Assembly: GCA_038065635.1 (NCBI GenBank)
Contig: JBBTQP010000042.1
Location: 1-39,479 of the forward strand
Length of the DNA stretch: 39,479 bases
Reading direction: 5' to 3'
Origin: JAHJFW01 sp038065635
GTDB lineage: Bacteria; Patescibacteriota; Patescibacteriia; 2-12-FULL-60-25
A model generated the notes under the pieces. It worked only from the letters and a program-made list of their open reading frames with translations, was not told the DNA's origin and searched no databases. Below are positions 36,440 through 39,479 of the stretch, piece after piece; position 1 is the first letter of the stretch; every line of letters starts with the position of its first letter. The position numbers and the translations under genes are program-made.

Positions 36440-39322
36440 ATGTCTGGACAACAGCGCATTTCAATTCGCGGGGCTCGCGTGCACAATTTGAAGAACGTTT
36501 CGATTGACCTGCCGAAAAACAAGTTGGTGGTCATGACCGGTCTTTCAGGATCTGGAAAATCTTCTCTTGCGTTTGATACCATCCACGCGGAAGGGCAACG
36601 GCGTTACATGGAATCTCTTTCCTCGTACGCGCGACAATTTCTAGAATTACAAGACAAGCCGGACGTTGACGAGATACTCGGACTTTCTCCGACCGTCGCA
36701 ATCGACCAAAAATCCTCGTCGCACAATCCGCGTTCCACCGTCGGTACGGTCACGGAGGTCTATGACTTTTTGCGTCTTCTTTTCGCTCGCGCCGGGCGCG
36801 CTCATTGTCCGACTTGCGGCAAACCCGTGGTAGAACAAACGCAACGTGAAATCGCGGACAAGATTTTAGAAATGACAAAGCGCCACGGAGTGATCGTTCT
36901 CGCTCCCATGGTGCGCGGGCAGAAAGGGGAGCATAAAGTTGTTTTGCAGGCGGCAGAACGGGCGGGATACAAAGAGGTTCGTTTTGACGGGACCATCGCG
37001 GATATCGACGAACTGCTCCACGTTAAACCGGATAAAACCAAATCGCATACCATCGAAGTAGTGGTAACTACGATCGAGAAAGATACCGCAATGATCGCGG
37101 ACGCGTTTCTCGAGACTTTGAAACAAGCGCTCGATCTCGGAAACGGACTCGTGATCGCGTTCGACTCCGAAACCGGCGACGAAACGCTATTCTCACAATC
37201 TCTCTTTTGCGCGGATTGCAACATTTCTTTGCCACAGCTTGAGCCGCGACTTTTTTCTTTCAATTCGCCGCATGGCGCATGTCCGGCGTGTACAGGACTC
37301 GGAACCAAGCTCGTGCTTGAGCCGGATCTCGTGATTCCGAACAAACGACTCACCATCGCGCAGGGAGCAATCAAACCATGGACGCGGATCGCGGGAAATC
37401 AGACCGGTCATTTGAAGTTACTCGAAGTTGTTGGAAACGAGCACGGATTTTCAATTCATGAGGAAGTCGGGAAATTATCGCTTGCCGCGAGAAAAATAAT
37501 AATGGAAGGTACCGGAGATTCGACATACGAGGTTGACGGTAAGACTGTGAATTTCGGTGGAATTTTGGCAATGCTTGAAGATAAATATCGCCAGACCGAC
37601 TCCGAATACGTGCAAAAGGAAATTGAAAATTACATGAGGGTTTTGACTTGTCCGGATTGCGAAGGTCGTCGCTTGCGCAAAGAAGCGTTGGGAGTGACGA
37701 TCGCCGAACGCGGTATCGCTGATATCGTTACAATGCCGCTCGATGATGCGACCGCATTTTTCGAGGGGCTTGGAAAAGGCAAGCAGAAAATCAAGCCGTC
37801 CAAGATAATGAGAATAAAAACGGAGACGCGGATTGACGCTAACGGTTTTACGGAGCGCGAACGTCTAGTTGTGGATCAGATTTCTAACGAAGTGAAACAT
37901 CGCCTCGCCAACCTCCAAAACGTCGGCTTGGGATATTTGACTCTCGACCGCAGTGCCATGTCGCTCTCCGGCGGAGAAGCGCAGCGTGTTCGTCTTGCGG
38001 CGCAACTTGGCGCGGAACTTTCAGGAGTCATCTATATTTTGGACGAGCCGTCCATCGGACTTCATCCGCGCGACAACGATAAACTGATCGCGACAATGAA
38101 ACGGCTTCGCGATTTGGAAAACACGGTGATCGTGGTGGAGCACGACAAGGCGGTGATGGAAGCCGCGGACTATGTCGTGGACGTGGGGCCCGGCGCGGGG
38201 GAGTACGGAGGCGAGATCGTGGCGGCAGGAACGCTCGCGGAAATTAAACGTCACAAAGAATCTCTCACTGGCGCATACTTGACTGGGAGGAAACAAATTG
38301 AACGGCCGAAAAATCGCCGAAAGGGAAATGGGAAGTTTTTGTACGTACATGGAGCCAGCGAGTACAATTTGAAAAACGTGAACGTTAAATTCCCGCTCGG
38401 AAAATTCGTTTGCGTAACCGGAGTTTCAGGATCAGGTAAGTCCACGCTCGTGCTCGACATTTTGGCGCGTTCTCTTTCATCTCATTTTTACAATGCAAAA
38501 GAACTTCCGGGCGCGCACAAAAAGATTGAAGGATTGGATAATCTCGACAAGGTCGTATCCGTTGACCAATCGCCGATCGGCCGAACTCCAAGATCGAATC
38601 CGGCGACGTATACCGGAGTTTTCACGGTCATCCGCGATTTGTTTACGGAGATTCCGGAAGCCAAGATGCGCGGATATGACGCGGGAAAATTTTCTTTCAA
38701 CGTGAAAGGCGGCGGTCGCTGCGAACCGTGCGGAGGAGACGGGTACGTCCAGATCGAAATGCAATTCCTTCCGAACGTGTACGTCGAGTGTTCGGAATGT
38801 CACGGTAAGCGGTACAACAGGGAAGCGCTGGAAATCCACTGGCGTGACAAAACAATCGCGGACATTCTCGACATGACCGTGGAGGAGGCGCGACGATTTT
38901 TCGTGGACCAGCCGCTCATTTACGAAAAATTATCCGTTCTGCACGAAGTCGGTCTCGGATACATGCGTCTCGGTCAACCGGCGACCACTCTTTCCGGCGG
39001 AGAAGCGCAGCGCGTGAAATTATCCACGGAATTGTCCCGACGAGCGACCGGGAAAACGCTATACATTTTGGACGAACCAACGACCGGTTTGCATTTCGAC
39101 GACATTAAGCGGCTGCTCGTAGTTCTTCAAGCTCTCGTGGATAAGGGAAATACGGTGCTCGTGATTGAACACAATCTCGATGTGATAAAAAGCGCGGACT
39201 GGGTGATAGACATGGGACCGGACGGAGGAATCAAAGGAGGGGAAATAATCGCCGAAGGAACGCCGGAACAAATCGCGAAATCAAAGGGAAGCACGGCGAA
39301 GTATTTGAGAGATGTGATATAG
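36440..39322 (+). CDS. uvrA: UvrABC excinuclease subunit A
   Basis: Dimeric ABC-type ATPase that finds bulky DNA damage and loads UvrB in nucleotide excision repair. 960 residues, normal length. Two ATPase halves: Walker A GLSGSGKSSLAFDT near residue 33 and GVSGSGKSTLVLDI in the second half; signatures LSGGEAQRVRLAAQLG and LSGGEAQRVKLSTELS; Walker B IYILDEPSIGLHPRD and LYILDEPTTGLHFDD. Zinc modules are CADC...CPAC and CEPC...CSEC (the second being the DNA-contact finger). DRSAMSLSGGE precedes the first signature. It follows the GIY-YIG gene by 21 bp. All expected motifs are intact. Its 3' flank runs into repeats. Confidence 0.98.
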   Translation: MSGQQRISIRGARVHNLKNVSIDLPKNKLVVMTGLSGSGKSSLAFDTIHAEGQRRYMESLSSYARQFLELQDKPDVDEILGLSPTVAIDQKSSSHNPRSTVGTVTEVYDFLRLLFARAGRAHCPTCGKPVVEQTQREIADKILEMTKRHGVIVLAPMVRGQKGEHKVVLQAAERAGYKEVRFDGTIADIDELLHVKPDKTKSHTIEVVVTTIEKDTAMIADAFLETLKQALDLGNGLVIAFDSETGDETLFSQSLFCADCNISLPQLEPRLFSFNSPHGACPACTGLGTKLVLEPDLVIPNKRLTIAQGAIKPWTRIAGNQTGHLKLLEVVGNEHGFSIHEEVGKLSLAARKIIMEGTGDSTYEVDGKTVNFGGILAMLEDKYRQTDSEYVQKEIENYMRVLTCPDCEGRRLRKEALGVTIAERGIADIVTMPLDDATAFFEGLGKGKQKIKPSKIMRIKTETRIDANGFTERERLVVDQISNEVKHRLANLQNVGLGYLTLDRSAMSLSGGEAQRVRLAAQLGAELSGVIYILDEPSIGLHPRDNDKLIATMKRLRDLENTVIVVEHDKAVMEAADYVVDVGPGAGEYGGEIVAAGTLAEIKRHKESLTGAYLTGRKQIERPKNRRKGNGKFLYVHGASEYNLKNVNVKFPLGKFVCVTGVSGSGKSTLVLDILARSLSSHFYNAKELPGAHKKIEGLDNLDKVVSVDQSPIGRTPRSNPATYTGVFTVIRDLFTEIPEAKMRGYDAGKFSFNVKGGGRCEPCGGDGYVQIEMQFLPNVYVECSECHGKRYNREALEIHWRDKTIADILDMTVEEARRFFVDQPLIYEKLSVLHEVGLGYMRLGQPATTLSGGEAQRVKLSTELSRRATGKTLYILDEPTTGLHFDDIKRLLVVLQALVDKGNTVLVIEHNLDVIKSADWVIDMGPDGGIKGGEIIAEGTPEQIAKSKGSTAKYLRDVI

Positions 39323-39338
39323 AACTTTCTCGCCCTCC

Positions 39339-39479
39339 GTCATTGCGAGCCACAGCAGTGGCGCGGCAATCTGATATTTCCGTCATTGCGTAGCCAATAT
39401 ACTAAAAGGCGTGGCAATCTATCCCCCTCCGTCATTGCGAGCCCCAGCAGGGGCGTGGCAATCTAATTCCCTCCGTCAT
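39339..39479 (+). repeat. Cluster of dispersed 'GTCATTGCGAG...GGCAATCT' repeats
   Basis: Three full copies (39339-39372, 39382-39420, 39431-39464) and the beginning of a fourth at the window edge. Centres differ but most form a short hairpin, for example GCCAC-agca-GTGGC and CCCC-agca-GGGG. Same family as 1-166. Confidence 0.85.

Noticed and set aside
39339..39479. CRISPR array at the right end
   Set aside because: Repeat units differ in the middle, spacing is irregular (about 10 bp between units), and no cas genes are present.

Overview
The window looks like one scaffold of a Candidate Phyla Radiation (Patescibacteria) genome. Support for this: a DUF5667-type FecR protein, a membrane-anchored family 5 solute-binding protein with no transporter genes beside it, a TrbC/VirB2-like pilin segment fused to a Cys-rich ectodomain, RNase J as the RNA-processing nuclease, UGA used as an ordinary stop, and mostly Shine-Dalgarno-poor gene starts. 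Many starts have a -10 box about 6 nt before the ATG, as expected for leaderless mRNAs. The exact phylum is not determined. A 100-base run of N at 18939-19038 breaks the scaffold, and both ends lie in the same dispersed 'GTCATTGCGAG...GGCAATCT' repeat.

Layout. 1-3124: ftsH and ribosomal protein S1 (minus strand, ATGA overlap). 3277-3963: an unknown leaderless gene. 4115-10407: a surface-polymer block (secreted Ig-like protein, two GT4 glycosyltransferases, a WbaP/EpsE-type phosphoglycosyltransferase, one small gene). 10502-11163: rnpB (RNase P RNA), enlarged to about 660 nt by two 132-bp inverted-repeat inserts. 11247-15480: FecR/DUF5667 protein, CHASE2-adenylate cyclase and DedA, closely packed. 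15586-17532: accessory island with a RelE-type toxin-antitoxin pair, the remnant of a second dedA, dinD and a small gene. 17681-18938: ParB-like protein and nucleoside phosphorylase, cut by the gap.

19039-27199 holds the main discovery candidate. It contains a glycoside-hydrolase-like protein, a HEXXH plus vWA protein, an unknown 148-aa protein and a MoxR-like AAA+ ATPase carrying two tandem variable domains, followed by a complete diversity-generating retroelement: template repeat TR, avd on the opposite strand, and reverse transcriptase. Each variable repeat (VR1 inside the ATPase gene, VR2 at its 3' end) differs from TR at 11 of 103 positions. All 22 differences fall on template adenines, the fingerprint of DGR mutagenic retrohoming. 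The arrangement suggests a hypervariable recognition protein coupled to an AAA+/vWA machine, possibly for sensing or defence.

27113-39322: trpS, a four-helix-bundle (S23/IVS-type) gene flanked by inverted repeats, RNase J, tRNA-Leu(CAG), a solute-binding protein with secG, a DsbA-like protein with a CPFS site overlapping a Cys-rich pilin-like membrane protein, a GIY-YIG protein and uvrA.
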